Shown piece by piece: positions 1-10,802 of a DNA stretch of 64,000 bases (position 1 is its first letter; each line of letters begins with the position of its first letter). Under the pieces are notes generated by a model. The model was given only the letters and a program-made list of their open reading frames with translations, searched no databases and was not told the DNA's origin. A program made the translations under genes and the position numbers. The DNA is from Chaenocephalus aceratus (Eukaryota; Chordata; Actinopteri; Perciformes; Channichthyidae): assembly GCA_023974075.1 (NCBI GenBank), contig JAMFTG010000210.1, positions 124,001-188,000 of the forward strand, read 5' to 3'.

Positions 1-24
1 ACGGTCCAAATCCCAGTAGTGCCT
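1..24 (+). tRNA. tRNA-Thr, 3' end only (cut by window edge)
   Basis: The T-arm and 3' acceptor strand of a tRNA-Thr enter from the left edge. The anticodon is outside the window; the following spacer is the type seen after TGT genes, so TGT is likely. The altered T-stem (ACGGTCC) is shared with the degenerate copies at 11157 and 13529. Confidence 0.7.
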
Positions 25-281
25 CTTTGTTACAGAAAACATCTCTTGGATTAAGTGTGTTATCCACCTCCAAATTAGGGGTTTGGTTTATTTTGGGCGT
101 AAAACTATATTAGTGCATTCCCCATCTAATACTTGACCGTGACAGGATGCAACATTACAGCTCAAAATATTGTTATTTTGGGACTTTATGAATACAATAT
201 TTAACAGCCCGAAAGAACATGTGGAGAGATAAAGAGAAACAATGGAATTTACAAAGTAAGGAGGTAGTAATTGTACAAAAA

Positions 282-353
282 GGTGCTGTGGCTTAGTGGT
301 AAAGCGCCTGTCTCGTAAACAGGAGATCCTGGGTTCAAATCCCAGCAGTGCCT
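282..353 (+). tRNA. tRNA-Thr(CGT)
   Basis: A 72-nt cloverleaf. The acceptor GGTGCTG pairs with CAGTGCC, the D-stem is GCTT/AAGC, the anticodon stem CCTGT/ACAGG encloses loop CTCGTAA (anticodon CGT, codon ACG), and the T-stem CTGGG/CCCAG encloses TTCAAAT. The discriminator is T. The B-box GGTTCAAATCC is normal. Only TTT, not TTTT, follows closely. Confidence 0.92.
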
Positions 354-634
354 CTTTGATACAGAGATTATCTCCAAATTACAAGACTACCCAATAAGAA
401 GTTAGTTCCACATCCCACCACAAAAGTGGCCTCTTCAATGTTCTTTCAAACAAAGTTATTTTTATATCCAGAGTTACTCACCCAAACTCATTGTGAGGAT
501 GTATAGGGTTTAAAAAAGAGTCAAATCAATTTCCTTTTAGCAAAAAAACTGTTGCAAAGCTGAGTGTTTTTGATCTAGTACTTTTTCAATCTGCTATCCC
601 ACTGTCTTCTTGCAACATAAATTGTGGTGAAGGA

Positions 635-707
635 GGCGCTGTAGCTTAGCGGTCAAAGTGCCTGTCTTGTAAACAGGAGATCCTGGGTCCAAATCCCAGC
701 AGTGCTT
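635..707 (+). tRNA. tRNA-Thr(TGT)
   Basis: A 73-nt cloverleaf with anticodon loop CTTGTAA (anticodon TGT, codon ACA). The T-loop is TCCAAAT, so position 55 is C instead of T. T at position 25 and at 72 make G-T pairs with G10 and G1. Confidence 0.85.
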
Positions 708-951
708 CTATGTTAAGGAAACTATATCTTGAATCAGGTGTGTTATCCACCTCTGAAATAAGGGTTTTGGTCCATTGGGCCATTACCAATCCAATACCTG
801 ACTGTGACAAGCGGACAAACACGATGCAACATGACAACTAAACATGTTTGGGATTTTATGAAAGCACATTTTCACAGCGTGAATAAACATTTGTAGAAAT
901 AAAATGACACACTGGAAGTTAAAAAATAAGGAGGTAGTGGATGGAGAAACA

Positions 952-980
952 GGCGCCGTGGCTAAGTTGTAAAGCGCCTG
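952..980 (+). pseudogene. tRNA-Thr 5' half (fossil)
   Basis: Acceptor strand, D-arm and the start of the anticodon stem of a tRNA-Thr, ending abruptly at GCGCCTG and followed by unrelated GGAACAATGAAAGG. The same broken half recurs at the same place in each long unit, so it arose before the array amplified. Confidence 0.8.
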
Positions 981-1038
981 GGAACAATGAAAGGAAACTA
1001 CTGAGCACAGTGTCTGAGAAAATGAAGACTGTGGGAGC

Positions 1039-1110
1039 GGTGCTGTGGCTTAGCGGTAAAGCGCATGTCTAGTAAACAGGAGATCCTGTGTTCAACTCCC
1101 AGCAGTGCCT
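1039..1110 (+). tRNA. tRNA-Thr(AGT), degenerate copy
   Basis: Anticodon loop CTAGTAA gives anticodon AGT (codon ACT, and ACC by inosine). The anticodon stem has a C28-to-A mismatch and the T-stem reads CTGTG, giving a mismatch with CCCAG. Likely a weak or inactive copy. Confidence 0.8.
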
Positions 1111-1937
1111 CTTTGTTACATAGAGCATCTATTTAGATACAGCTCTCGTCGTTACCACATTCAATTACATTCAATAGTAAATGTTTGGTCAGGTTTGTAC
1201 TTGAAAATGATTTAGGTTATAGTTTAAAGTTGACAGTTATCCACCTCTGAAGTAATGGTTTAGGTTAGTTTGTGTTTATAAGTTAGATTTTTAAAACTAG
1301 ATGTATTTGATGCCCACTGGTAAATATCTATATAAGGAACAGTAATCGAGAAAATCATAATTTATAGAGGTTGGGTGTTCCTAAAAGTAACCGTTTTCAC
1401 TTTCTACGGACAAATTAAAGCCTAAAAGAAAGACTCTAGAGCAGGGATGGGCTACTTGGATGGTGGGGACCACATCATTTATGTACTGGCCACCAGGGGG
1501 CCGCAGAGTTACTTGGAACACACACACACACAAAATCCGTGTATTGTGTGTAATTATTAACAAATATACTAAGCCTGACATCTTCATTGACATTTTCAAT
1601 CTTTCAGGGAACATCCTCGAAGCTCACTAAAAAAATATCAGTTCACAGAAATGTTATTTAATTTTTACAAGTGGCATGTTTGTGTTGAACAGGTTATTTA
1701 ACAGTGGAATGAAACTATTTTAAACTATTGGAAAGCACGGAAAATGCGTGTGCATTAAGATGAAACATTAAGATGACATTGTGTACGCGGCTCGCGACGT
1801 AACTAGGAGTCTAGTGGACGGTATCAGTACTACAAGTAATACAAATAGAGCATCGGAGAGTGTTTGGTTATACTAACCGATACATTTAGAAAATTCAACG
1901 GTAATGGCTATTGTTTTTGCTATTATTGACATTTTGT
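1111..1937 (+). repeat. AGT-to-Ile(TAT) spacer, copy 1
   Basis: About 830 bp without a gene. It holds a block beginning GCAGGGATGGGCTACTTGG that resembles a hAT-type terminal sequence, a CTCF-like motif at 1487-1504 and a short (CA)n tract. Short open frames in both strands here are not conserved as proteins. Confidence 0.7.
1487..1504 (+). promoter_or_regulatory. CTCF-like motif
   Basis: TGGCCACCAGGGGGCCGC matches the vertebrate CTCF core through its first 15 bases; one extra C precedes the final GC. Occupancy is not shown by sequence. Confidence 0.4.
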
Positions 1938-2031
1938 GCTCCAGTGGCGCAATCGGTCAGCGCGCGGTACTTATAAGACAGTCACCTGCAGAGTGATGCC
2001 GAGGATGTGAGTTCAAGCCTCACCTGGAGCA
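1938..2031 (+). tRNA. tRNA-Ile(TAT) with intron
   Basis: A 94-nt gene. The acceptor GCTCCAG pairs with CTGGAGC, discriminator A. The anticodon arm CGGTA-CTTATA is interrupted by an intron of about 20 nt after position 37, then resumes ATGCCG; the anticodon is TAT (codon ATA). The intron is expected to be removed by the tRNA splicing endonuclease. TTTT follows within 10 nt, a canonical Pol III terminator. Confidence 0.93.
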
Positions 2032-2270
2032 GAGAAGTTTTAAACTGCATTCAAAGGATATTATCTGGGTTACACTACTTGGAATGAAGCAGACGGAAAG
2101 TGTTTTTCGGTGCTCATTGAGTCATTCATTAAATCTCACAGGCCAAATATTGATGAATGTGACAGAAGCCATATGCATTGGACATACGGTAAATATGGTC
2201 ATATGGCTTTGGTTTGCTTTGGTTACAAAAAAAGAATTCATTAGAGGGAATGAAAAGGAAACGATTGATA

Positions 2271-2343
2271 GGCGCTGTAGCTTAGCGGTCAAAGCGCCCG
2301 TCTTGTAAACAGGAGATCCTGGGTCCAAATCCCAGCAGTGCCT
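2271..2343 (+). tRNA. tRNA-Thr(TGT), C29 subtype
   Basis: A 73-nt cloverleaf with loop CTTGTAA. The anticodon stem reads CCCGT against ACAGG, giving a C29-A41 mismatch found only in copies directly after Ile(TAT) genes. Position 55 is C. Confidence 0.85.
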
Positions 2344-2600
2344 CTTTGTTACAGAAAACATCTCTTGGATTAAGTGTGTTATCCACCTCCAAATTAGGGG
2401 TTTGGTTTATTTTGGGCGTAAAACTATATTAGTGCATTCCCCATCTAATACTTGACCGTGACAGGATGCAACATTACAGCTCAAAATATTGTTATTTTGG
2501 GGCATTATGAATAAAATATTTAACAGCCCGAAAGAACATGTGGAGAGATAAAGACAAACAATGGAATTTACAAAGTAAGGAGGTAGTAATTGTACAAAAA

Positions 2601-2672
2601 GGCGCTGTGGCTTAGTGGTAAAGCGCCTGTCTCGTAAACAGGAGATCCTGGGTTCAAATCCCAGCAGTGCCT
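2601..2672 (+). tRNA. tRNA-Thr(CGT)
   Basis: Matches the family consensus at every base: acceptor GGCGCTG/CAGTGCC, loop CTCGTAA, T-arm CTGGG-TTCAAAT-CCCAG. One of the best candidates for an active copy. Confidence 0.93.
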
Positions 2673-2951
2673 CTTTGATACAGAGATTATCTCCAAATTA
2701 AAATACTAACCAAGAAGTTAGTTTCACATCCCACCAAAAAATTGGCCTCTACAATGTTCTTTCAAACAAAGTTATGTTTATATTCAGAGTTACTCACCCA
2801 AGCTCATTGTGAGGATGTATAGGGTTTAAAAAAGAGTCAAATCAATTTCCTTTTAGCAAAAAAAACTGTTGCAAAGCTGAGTGTTTTTGATCTAGTACTT
2901 TTTCAATCTGCTATCCCACTGTCTTCTTGCAACATAAATTGTGGTGAAGGA

Positions 2952-3024
2952 GGCGCTGTAGCTTAGCGGTCAAAGCGCCTGTCTTGTAAACAGGAGATCC
3001 TGGGTCCAAATCCCAGCAGTGCCT
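2952..3024 (+). tRNA. tRNA-Thr(TGT)
   Basis: Matches the array consensus for TGT, with all stems paired and loop CTTGTAA. C at position 55 is the only departure from a normal tRNA. Confidence 0.88.
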
Positions 3025-3286
3025 CTATGTTAAGGAAAACTATATCTTGAATCAGGTGTGTTATCCACCTCTGAAATAAGGGTTTGGTTTAGTTTGGGCG
3101 TAAACTATATTGGGCCATTACCAATCCAATACCTGACTGTGACAAGCGGACAAACACGATGCAACATGACAACTAAACATGTTTGGGATTTTATGAAAGC
3201 ACATTTTCACAGCGTGAATAAACATTTGTAGAAATAAAATGACACACTGGAAGTTAAAAAATAAGGAGGTAGTGGATGGAGAAACG

Positions 3287-3315
3287 GGCGCCGTGGCTAA
3301 GTTGTAAAGCGCCTG
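3287..3315 (+). pseudogene. tRNA-Thr 5' half (fossil)
   Basis: Same truncated half as at 952, ending GCGCCTG and followed by TGAACAATGAAAGG. Confidence 0.8.
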
Positions 3316-3368
3316 TGAACAATGAAAGGAAACTACTGAGCACAGTGTCTGAGAAAACCTGTAGTAGG

Positions 3369-3440
3369 GGTGCTGTGGCTTAGCGGTAGAGCGCCTGTCT
3401 AGTAAACAGGAGATCCTGGGTTCAACTCCCAGCAGTGCCT
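3369..3440 (+). tRNA. tRNA-Thr(AGT)
   Basis: The best AGT copy in the window. Acceptor, anticodon and T-stems are fully paired (T3-G70 wobble), loop CTAGTAA; A22-to-G leaves a T-G pair in the D-stem. Confidence 0.92.
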
Positions 3441-4269
3441 CTTTGTTACATAGAGCATCTATTTAGATACAGCTCTCTTCGTTACCACATTCAATTACAT
3501 TCAATAGTAAATGTTTGGTCAGGTTTGTACTTGAAAATGACTTAGGTTATAGTTTAAAGTTGACAGTTATCCACCTCTGAAGTAATGGTTTGGGTTAGTT
3601 TGTGTTTATAAGTTAGATTTTTAAAACTAGATGTATCTGATGCCCACTGGTAAATATCTATATAAGGAACAGTAATCGAGAAAATCATAATTTATAGAGG
3701 TTGGGTGTTCCTAAAAGCAACCGTTTTCACTTTCTACGGACAAATTAAAGCCTAAAAGAAAGACTCTAGAGCAGGGATGGGCTACTTGGATGGTGGGGAC
3801 CACATCATTTATGTACTGGCCACCAGGGGGCCGCAGAGTTACTTGGAACACACACACACACAAATTCCGTGTATTGTGTGTAATTATTAACAAATATACT
3901 AAGTCTGACATCTTCATTGACATTTTTCAATCTTTCAGGGAACATCCTCGAAGCTCACTAAACAAATATCAGTTCAAAGAAATGTTATTTAATTTTTACA
4001 AGTGGCATGTTTGTGTTGAACAGGTTATTTAACAGTGGAATGAAACTATTTTAAATTATTGGAAAGCACGGAAAATGCGTGTGCATTAAGATTAAACATT
4101 AAGATGACATTGTGTACGCGGCTCGCGACGTAACTAGGAGTCTAGTGGACGGTATCAGTACTACAAGTAATACAAATAGAGCATTGGAGAGTGTTTGGTT
4201 ATACTAACCGATACATTTAGTAAATTCAAGAGTAATGGCTATTGTTTTTTCATATTATTAACATTTTGT
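3441..4269 (+). repeat. AGT-to-Ile(TAT) spacer, copy 2
   Basis: Second copy of the approximately 830-bp spacer, nearly identical to the one after 1110, with its CTCF-like motif at 3817-3834. No gene recognised. Confidence 0.7.
3817..3834 (+). promoter_or_regulatory. CTCF-like motif
   Basis: Identical to the motif at 1487 and in the same orientation and position within the spacer. Confidence 0.4.
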
Positions 4270-4363
4270 GCTCCAGTGGCGCAATCGGTCAGCGCGTGGT
4301 ACTTATAAGACAGTCACCTGCAGAGTGATGCCGAGGTTGTGAGTTCAAGCCTCCCCTGGAGTA
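4270..4363 (+). tRNA. tRNA-Ile(TAT) with intron, variant
   Basis: Loop CTTATA and the intron are intact. A C-to-T change next to the anticodon stem, an A-to-C change in the 3' T-stem (CTCCCC) and T72 (G1-T72 wobble) set it apart from other copies. TTTT lies a few bases downstream. Confidence 0.85.
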
Positions 4364-4601
4364 GAGAACTTTTAAATGCATTCAAAGGATATTATCTGGG
4401 TTACACTATTTGGAATGAAGCAGATGGAAAGTGTTTTTCGGTGTTCATTGAGTCATTCATTAAATCTCACAGGCCTAATATTGATGAATGTGACAGAAGC
4501 CATATGCATTGGACACACGGTAAATATGGTCATATGGCTTTGGTTTGCTTTGGTTACAAAGAAAGAATTCAGTAGAGGGAATGAAAAGGAAACGATTGAT
4601 A

Positions 4602-4674
4602 GGCGCTGTAGCTTAGCGGTCAAAGTGCCTGTCTTGTTAACAGGAGATCCTGGGTCCAAATCCCAGCAGTGCCT
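4602..4674 (+). tRNA. tRNA-Thr(TGT), altered anticodon loop
   Basis: The loop reads CTTGTTA: the purine expected at position 37 is T. Position 25 is T and position 55 is C. Probably impaired. Confidence 0.75.
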
Positions 4675-4928
4675 CTTTGTTACAGAAAACATCTCTTGGA
4701 TTAAGTGTTATCCACCACCAAATTAGGGGTTTGGTTTATTTTGGGCGTAAAACTATATAGTGCATTACCCATCTAATTCTTGACCGTGACAGGATGCAAC
4801 ATTACAGCTCAAAATATTGTTATTTTGGGACTTTATGAAAAAAATATTTAACAGCCCGAAAGAACATGTGGAGAGATAAAGACAAACAATGGAATTTACA
4901 AAGTAAGGAGGTAGTAATTTTACAAAAA

Positions 4929-5000
4929 GGTGCTGTGGCTTAGTGGTAAAGCGCCTGTCTCGTAAACAGGAGATCCTGGGTTCAAATCCCAGCAGTGCCT
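4929..5000 (+). tRNA. tRNA-Thr(CGT)
   Basis: Full cloverleaf with T3 (T3-G70 wobble), loop CTCGTAA and a normal T-arm. Confidence 0.92.
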
Positions 5001-5281
5001 CTTTGATACAGAGATTATCTCCAAATTACAAGACTACCCAATAAGAAGTTAGTTTCACATCCCACCACAAAAGTGGCCTCTTCAATGTTCTTTCAAACAA
5101 AGTTATGTTTATAGTCAGAGTTACTCACCCAAACTCATTGTGAGGATGTATAGGGTTTAAAAAAGAGTCAAATCAATTTCCTTTTAGCAAAAAAACTGTT
5201 GCAAAGCTGAGTGTTTTTGATCTAGTACTTTTTCAATCTGCTATCCCACTGTCTTCTTGCAACATAAATTGTGGTGAAGTA

Positions 5282-5354
5282 GGTGCTGTAGCTTAGCGGT
5301 CAAAGCGCCTGTCTTGTAAACAGGAGATCCTGGGTCCAAATCCCAGCAGTGCCT
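5282..5354 (+). tRNA. tRNA-Thr(TGT)
   Basis: Full cloverleaf with T3; loop CTTGTAA; T-loop with C55. Confidence 0.87.
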
Positions 5355-5611
5355 CTTTGTTACAGAAAACATCTCTTGGATTAAGTGTGTTATCCACCTC
5401 CAAATTAGGGGTTTGGTTTATTTTGGGCGTACAACTATATTAGTGCATTCCCCATCTAATACTTGACCGTGACAGGATGCAACATTACAGCTCAAAATAT
5501 TGTTATTTTGGGACTTTATGAATAAAATATTGAACAGCCCGAAAGAACATGTGTAGAGATAAATACAAACAATGGAATTTACAAAGTAAGGAGGTAGTAA
5601 TTGTTCAAAAA

Positions 5612-5683
5612 GGCGCTGTGGCTTAGTGGTAAAGTGCCTGTCTCGTAAACAGGAGATCCTGGGTTCAAATCCCAGTAGTGCCT
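5612..5683 (+). tRNA. tRNA-Thr(CGT)
   Basis: Loop CTCGTAA. T25 and T66 give wobble pairs in the D-stem and acceptor stem; everything else is consensus. Confidence 0.9.
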
Positions 5684-5964
5684 CTTTGATACAGAGATTA
5701 TCTCCAAGTTACAAGACTACCCAATAAGAAGTTAGTTTCACATCCCACCACAAAAGTGGCCTCTTCAATGTTCTTTCAAACAAAGTTATGTTTATAGTCA
5801 GAGTTACTCACCCAAGCTCATTGTGAGGATGTATAGGGTTTAAAAAAGAGTCAAATCAATTTCCTGTTAGCAAAAAAACTGTTGCAAAGCTGAGTGTTTT
5901 TGATCTAGTACTTTTTCAATCTGCTATCCCACTGTCTTCTTGCAACATAAATTGTGGTGAAGTA

Positions 5965-6037
5965 GGTGCTGTAGCTTAGCGGTCAAAGCGCCTGTCTTGT
6001 AAACAGGAGTTCCTGGGTCCAAATCCCAGCGGTGCCT
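5965..6037 (+). tRNA. tRNA-Thr(TGT)
   Basis: Loop CTTGTAA, T3, a change in the variable loop (GGAGTTC), and A67-to-G (T6-G67 wobble). C55 present. Confidence 0.83.
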
Positions 6038-6305
6038 CTTTGTTACAGAAAACATCTCTTGGATTAAGTGTGTTATCCACCTCTGAAATAAGCGTTTGGT
6101 TTAGTTGGGGGGTAAACTATATTGGGCCATTACCAATCTAATACCTGACTGTGACAAGCGGACAAACACGATGCAACATGACAACTAAACATGTTTTCGG
6201 TTTGGGATTTTATGAAAGCACATTTTCACAGCGTGAATAAACATTTGTAGAAATAAAATGACACACTGGAAGTTAAAAAATAAGGAGGTAGTGGATGGAG
6301 AAACG

Positions 6306-6334
6306 GGCGCTGTGGCTAAGTTGTAAAGCGCCTG
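6306..6334 (+). pseudogene. tRNA-Thr 5' half (fossil)
   Basis: Same truncation as at 952, with CTG in place of CCG at positions 5-7, closer to the intact gene. Confidence 0.8.
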
Positions 6335-6393
6335 TGAACAATGAAAGGAAACTACTGAGCACAGTGTCTGAGAAAAATGATGTCTGTAGGAGC

Positions 6394-6465
6394 GGTCCTG
6401 TGGCTTAACGGTAAAGCGCCTGTCTCGTAAACAGGAGATCCTGCGTTCAAATCCCAGCAGTGCCT
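6394..6465 (+). tRNA. tRNA-Thr(CGT) in the AGT position (mosaic)
   Basis: The 5' half and upstream flank are of AGT type (TTAACGG D-loop), but the loop is CTCGTAA and the T-arm and downstream spacer are of CGT type. The acceptor GGTCCTG and T-stem CTGCG each contain a mismatch. A recombinant between AGT and CGT units. Confidence 0.8.
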
Positions 6466-6746
6466 CTTTGATACAGAGATTATCTCCAAGTTACAAGACT
6501 ACCCAATAAGAAGTTAGTTTCACATCCCACCACAAAAGTGGCCTCTTCAATGTTCTTTCAACCAAAGTTACGTTTATATTCAGAGTTACTCACCCAAACT
6601 CATTGTGAGGATGTATAGGGTTTAAAAAAGAGTCTAATCAATTTCCTTTTAGCAAAAAAAACTGTTGCAAACTGAGTGTTTTTGATCTAGTACTTTTTCA
6701 ATCTGCTATCCCACTGTCTTCTTGCAAAATAAATTGTGGTGAAGGA

Positions 6747-6819
6747 GGCGCTGTAGCTTAGCGGTCAAAGTGCCTGTCTTGTAAACAGGAGATTCTGGGT
6801 CCAAATCCCAGCAGTGCCT
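6747..6819 (+). tRNA. tRNA-Thr(TGT)
   Basis: Loop CTTGTAA, T25, T49 (wobble with G65), C55. Confidence 0.84.
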
Positions 6820-7087
6820 CTTTGTTACAGAAAACATCTCTTGGATTAAGTGTGTTATCCACCTCTGAAATAAGCGTTTGGTTTAGTTAGGGGGTAAACT
6901 ATATTGGGCCATTACCAATCTAATACCTGACTGTGACAAGCGGACAAACACGATGCAACATGACAACTAAACATGTTTTCGGTTTGGGATTTTATGAAAG
7001 CACATTTTCACAGCGTGAATAAACATTTGTAGAAATAAAATGACACACTGGAAGTTAAAAAATAAGGAGGTAGTGGATGGAGAAACG

Positions 7088-7116
7088 GGCGCTGTGGCTA
7101 AGTTGTAAAGCGCCTG
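7088..7116 (+). pseudogene. tRNA-Thr 5' half (fossil)
   Basis: Same recurring truncated half, followed by TGAACAATGAAAGG. Confidence 0.8.
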
Positions 7117-7175
7117 TGAACAATGAAAGGAAACTACTGAGCACAGTGTCTGAGAAAAATGATGTCTGTAGGAGC

Positions 7176-7247
7176 GGTGCTGTGGCTTAACGGTAAAGCG
7201 CCTGTCTAGTAAACAGGAGATCCTGGGTTCAACTCCCAGCAGTGCCT
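7176..7247 (+). tRNA. tRNA-Thr(AGT)
   Basis: Loop CTAGTAA, all stems paired; G15-to-A in the D-loop is the only notable change. Confidence 0.88.
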
Positions 7248-8076
7248 CTTTGTTACATAGTGCATCTATTTAGATACAGCTCTCGTCGTTACCACATTCA
7301 ATTACATTCAATAGTGAATGTTTGGTCAGGTTTGTACTTGAAAATGACTTAGGTTATAGTTTAAAGTTGACAGTTATCCACCTCTGAAGTAATGGTTTGG
7401 GTTAGTTTGTGTTTATAAGTTAGATTTTTAAAACTAGATGTATCTGAGGCCCACTGGTAAATATCTATATAAGGAACAGTAATCGAGAAAATCATAATTT
7501 ATAGAGGTTGGGTTTTCCAAAAAGCAACCGTTTTCACTTTCTACGGACAAATTAAAGCCTAAAAGAAAGACTCTAGAGCAGGGGTGGGCTACTTGGATGG
7601 TGGGGACCACATCATTTATGTACTGGCCACCAGGGGGCCGCAGAGTTACTTGGAACACACACACACACAAATTCCGTGTATTGTGTGTAATTATTAACAA
7701 ATATACTAAGTCTGACATCTTCATTGACATTTTACAATCTTTCAGGGAACATCCTCTAAGCTCGCTAAACAAATACCACTTCACAGAAATGTTATTTAAT
7801 TTTTACAAGTGGCATGTTTGTGTTGAACAGGTTATTTAACAGTAGAATGAAACTATTTTAAACTATTTGAAAGCACGGAAAATGTGTGTGCATTAAGATT
7901 AAACATTAAGATGACATTGTGTACGCGGCTCGCGACGTAACTAGGAGTCTAGTGGACGGTATCAGTACTACAAGTAATACACATTGAGCATCGGAGAGTG
8001 TTTGGTTATACTAACCGATACATTTAAAAAATTCAAGAGTAATGGCTATGCTTTTTTCATATTATTGACATTTTGT
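7248..8076 (+). repeat. AGT-to-Ile(TAT) spacer, copy 3
   Basis: Third copy of the long spacer; CTCF-like motif at 7624-7641. No gene recognised. Confidence 0.7.
7624..7641 (+). promoter_or_regulatory. CTCF-like motif
   Basis: Identical 18-bp motif, same orientation as the other copies. Confidence 0.4.
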
Positions 8077-8171
8077 GCTCCAGTGGCGCAATCGGTCAGC
8101 GGGCGGGTACTTATAAGACAGTCACCTGCAGAGTGATGCCGAGGTTGTGAGTTCAAGCCTCACCTGGAGCA
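8077..8171 (+). tRNA. tRNA-Ile(TAT) with intron, one base longer
   Basis: 95 nt. The D-arm/anticodon junction reads CAGCGGGCGGGTAC, with a substitution and one extra G. The anticodon TAT, intron, T-arm and acceptor are intact, and TTTT follows. Confidence 0.83.
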
Positions 8172-8410
8172 GAGATGTTTTAACCTGCATTCAAAGGATA
8201 TTATCTGGGTTACACTACTTGGAATGAAGCAGACGGAAAGTGTTTTTCGGTGCTCATTGAGTCATTCATTAAATCTCACAGTCCTAATATTGATGAATGT
8301 GACAGAAGCCATATGCATTGGACACATGGTAAATATGGTCACATGGCTTTGGTTTGCTTTGGTTACAAAAAAAGAATTCATTAGAGGGAAAGAAAAGAAA
8401 GCTATTGAGA

Positions 8411-8483
8411 GGCGCTGTAGCTTAGCGGTCAAAGCGCCCGTCTTGTAAACAGGAGATCCTGGGTCCAAATCCCAACAGTGCCT
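8411..8483 (+). tRNA. tRNA-Thr(TGT), C29 subtype
   Basis: Loop CTTGTAA, C29-A41 mismatch, C55, and a further C49-A65 mismatch in the T-stem. Its downstream spacer is the CGT type, so a CGT gene was lost here by recombination. Confidence 0.8.
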
Positions 8484-8756
8484 CTTTGTTACAGAGATTA
8501 TCTCCAAATTACAAGACTACCCAATAAGAAGTTAGTTTCACATCCCAGCACAAAAGTGGCCTCTTCATTTTCTTTCAAACAAAGTTATGTTTATATTCAG
8601 AGTTACTCACCCAAACTCATTGTGAGGATGTATAGGGTTTAAAAAAGAGTCAAATCAATTTCCTTTTAGCAAAAAAACTGTTGCAAAGCTGAGTGTTTTT
8701 GATTTTTATAATCTGCTATCCCACTGTCTTCTTGCAACATAAATTGTGGTGAAGTA

Positions 8757-8829
8757 GGTGCTGTAGCTTAGTGGTCAAAGCGCCTGTCTTGTAAACAGGA
8801 GATCCTGGGTCCAAATCCCAGCAGTGCCT
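8757..8829 (+). tRNA. tRNA-Thr(TGT)
   Basis: Full cloverleaf with T3, one C-to-T in the D-loop, C55. Confidence 0.86.
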
Positions 8830-9086
8830 CTTTGTTACAGAAACCATCTCTTGGATTAAGTGTGTTATCCACCTCCAAATTAGGGGTTTGGTTTATTTTG
8901 GGCGTAAAACTATATTAGTGCATTCCCCATCTAATACTTGACCGTGACAGGATGCAACATTACAGCTCAAAATATTATTATTTTGGGACATTATGAATAA
9001 AATATTTAACAGCCCGAAAGAACATGTGTAGAGATAAAGACAAACAATGGAATTTACAAAGTAAGGAGGTAGTAATTGTACAAAAA

Positions 9087-9158
9087 GGCGCTGTGGCTTA
9101 GTGGTAAAGTGCCTGTCTCGTAAACAGGAGATCCTGGGTTCAAATCCCAGCAGTGCCT
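9087..9158 (+). tRNA. tRNA-Thr(CGT)
   Basis: Consensus except T25 (G10-T25 wobble). Confidence 0.92.
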
Positions 9159-9436
9159 CTTTGATACAGAGATTATCCCCAAATTACAAGACTACCCAAG
9201 AAATTAGTTTCACATCCCACCACAAAAGTGGCCTCTTCAATGTTCTTTCAAACAAAGTTATGTTTATATTCAGAGGTACTCACCCAAGCTCATTGTGAGG
9301 ATGTATAGGGTTTAAAAAAGAGTCAAATCAATTTCCTTTTAGCAAAAAAACTGTTGCAAAGCTGAGTGTTTTTGATCTATTACTTTTTCAATCTGCTATC
9401 CCACTGTCTTCTTGCAACATAAATTGCGGTGAAGTA

Positions 9437-9509
9437 GGTGCTGTAGCTTAGCCGTCAAAGCGCCTGTCTTGTAAACAGGAGATCCTGGGTCCAAATCTCA
9501 GCAGTGCCT
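9437..9509 (+). tRNA. tRNA-Thr(TGT), degenerate
   Basis: Loop CTTGTAA, but the D-loop GG is changed to CG (loss of invariant G18) and the T-stem carries T62. C55 also present, so both partners of the D-loop/T-loop contact are altered. Confidence 0.78.
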
Positions 9510-9767
9510 CTTTGTTACAGAAAATATATCTTGGATTAAGTGTGTTATCCACCTCCAAATTAGGGGTTTGGTTTATTTTGGGCGTACAACTATATTAGTG
9601 CATTTCCCATCTAATACTTGACCGTGACAGGATGCAACATTACAGCTCAAAATATTGTTATTTTGGGGCATTATGAATAAAATATTGAACAGCCCGAAAG
9701 AACATGTGTAGAGATAAAGAGAAACAATGGAATTTAAAAAGTAAGGAGGGTAGTAATTGTACAAAAA

Positions 9768-9839
9768 GGCGCTGTGGCTTAGTGGTAAAGTGCCTGTCTC
9801 GTAAACAGGAGATCCTGGTTTCAAATCCCAGCAGTGCCT
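9768..9839 (+). tRNA. tRNA-Thr(CGT)
   Basis: Loop CTCGTAA, T25, and G53-to-T, which breaks the pair closing the T-loop and a B-box base. Confidence 0.82.
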
Positions 9840-10119
9840 CTTTGATACAGAGATTATCTCCAAATTACAAGACTACCCAATAAGAAGTTAGTTTCACATC
9901 CCACCACAAAAATGGCCTCTTCATTTTCTTTCAAACAAAGTTATGTTTATATTCAGAGTTACTCACCCAAACTCATTGTGAGGATGTATAGGGTTTAAAA
10001 AAGAGTCAAATCAATTTCCTTTTAGCAAATAAACTGTTGCAAAGCTGAGTGTTTTTGATCTAGTACTTTTTCAATCTGCTATCCCACTGTCTTCTTGCAA
10101 CGTACATTGTGGTGAAGTA

Positions 10120-10192
10120 GGTGCTGTAGCTTAGCGGTCAAAGCTCCTGTCTTGTAAATAGGAGATCCTGGGTCCAAATCCGACCAGTGCCT
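10120..10192 (+). tRNA. tRNA-Thr(TGT), degenerate
   Basis: Loop CTTGTAA retained, but G26-to-T, T40 in the anticodon stem, and a disrupted 3' T-stem (CCGAC). Likely a dead copy. Confidence 0.72.
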
Positions 10193-10449
10193 CTTTGTTA
10201 AAGAAAATAACTCTTGGATTAAGTGTGTTATCCACCTCCAAATTAGGGGTTTGGTTTATTTTGGGCGTAAAACTATATTAGTGCATTCCCCATCTAATAC
10301 TTGACCGTGACAGGATGCAACATTACAGCTCAAAATATTGTTATTTTGGGACTTTATGAATAAAATATTTAACAGCCCGAAAGAACATGTGTAGAGATAA
10401 AGACAAACAATGGAATTTACAAAGTAAGGAGGTAGTAATTGTTCAAAAA

Positions 10450-10521
10450 AGTGCTGTGGCTTAGTGATAAAGCGCCTGTCTCGTAAACAGGCGATCCCGG
10501 GTTCAAATTCCAGCAGTGCCT
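10450..10521 (+). tRNA. tRNA-Thr(CGT), degenerate
   Basis: A1 cannot pair with C72, the D-loop GG is GA, and the T-stem has a C50-A64 mismatch. Loop CTCGTAA intact. Confidence 0.75.
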
Positions 10522-10802
10522 CTTTGATACAGAGATTATCTGCAAATTACAAGACTACCCAATAAGAAGTTAGTTTCACATCCCACCACAAAAGTGGCCT
10601 CTTCGTTTTCTTTCAAACAAAGTTATGTTTATATTCAGAGTTACTCACCCAAGCTCATTGTGAGGATGTATAGGGTTTAAAAAAGAGTCAAATCAATTTC
10701 CTTTTAGCAAAAAAACTGTTGCAAAGCTGAGTGTTTTTAAATCTAGTACTTTTTAAATCTGCTATCCCACTGTCTTCTTGCAACATAAATTGTGGTAAAT
10801 GA

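Noticed and set aside
1381..1614. Minus- and plus-strand open frames in the AGT-to-Ile spacers, recurring near 3,711, 7,434, 25,761, 34,203, 37,228 and 40,860
   Set aside because: They recur because the DNA repeats. Both strands are open, they cover a (CA)n tract and the CTCF-like block, and they match no protein family I know.
2084..2361. Open frames crossing tRNA-Thr genes in both strands
   Set aside because: They translate tRNA genes and spacers; the repeated ITKQCLF-like and LGPNPSSASL-like peptides come from the tRNA sequence itself.
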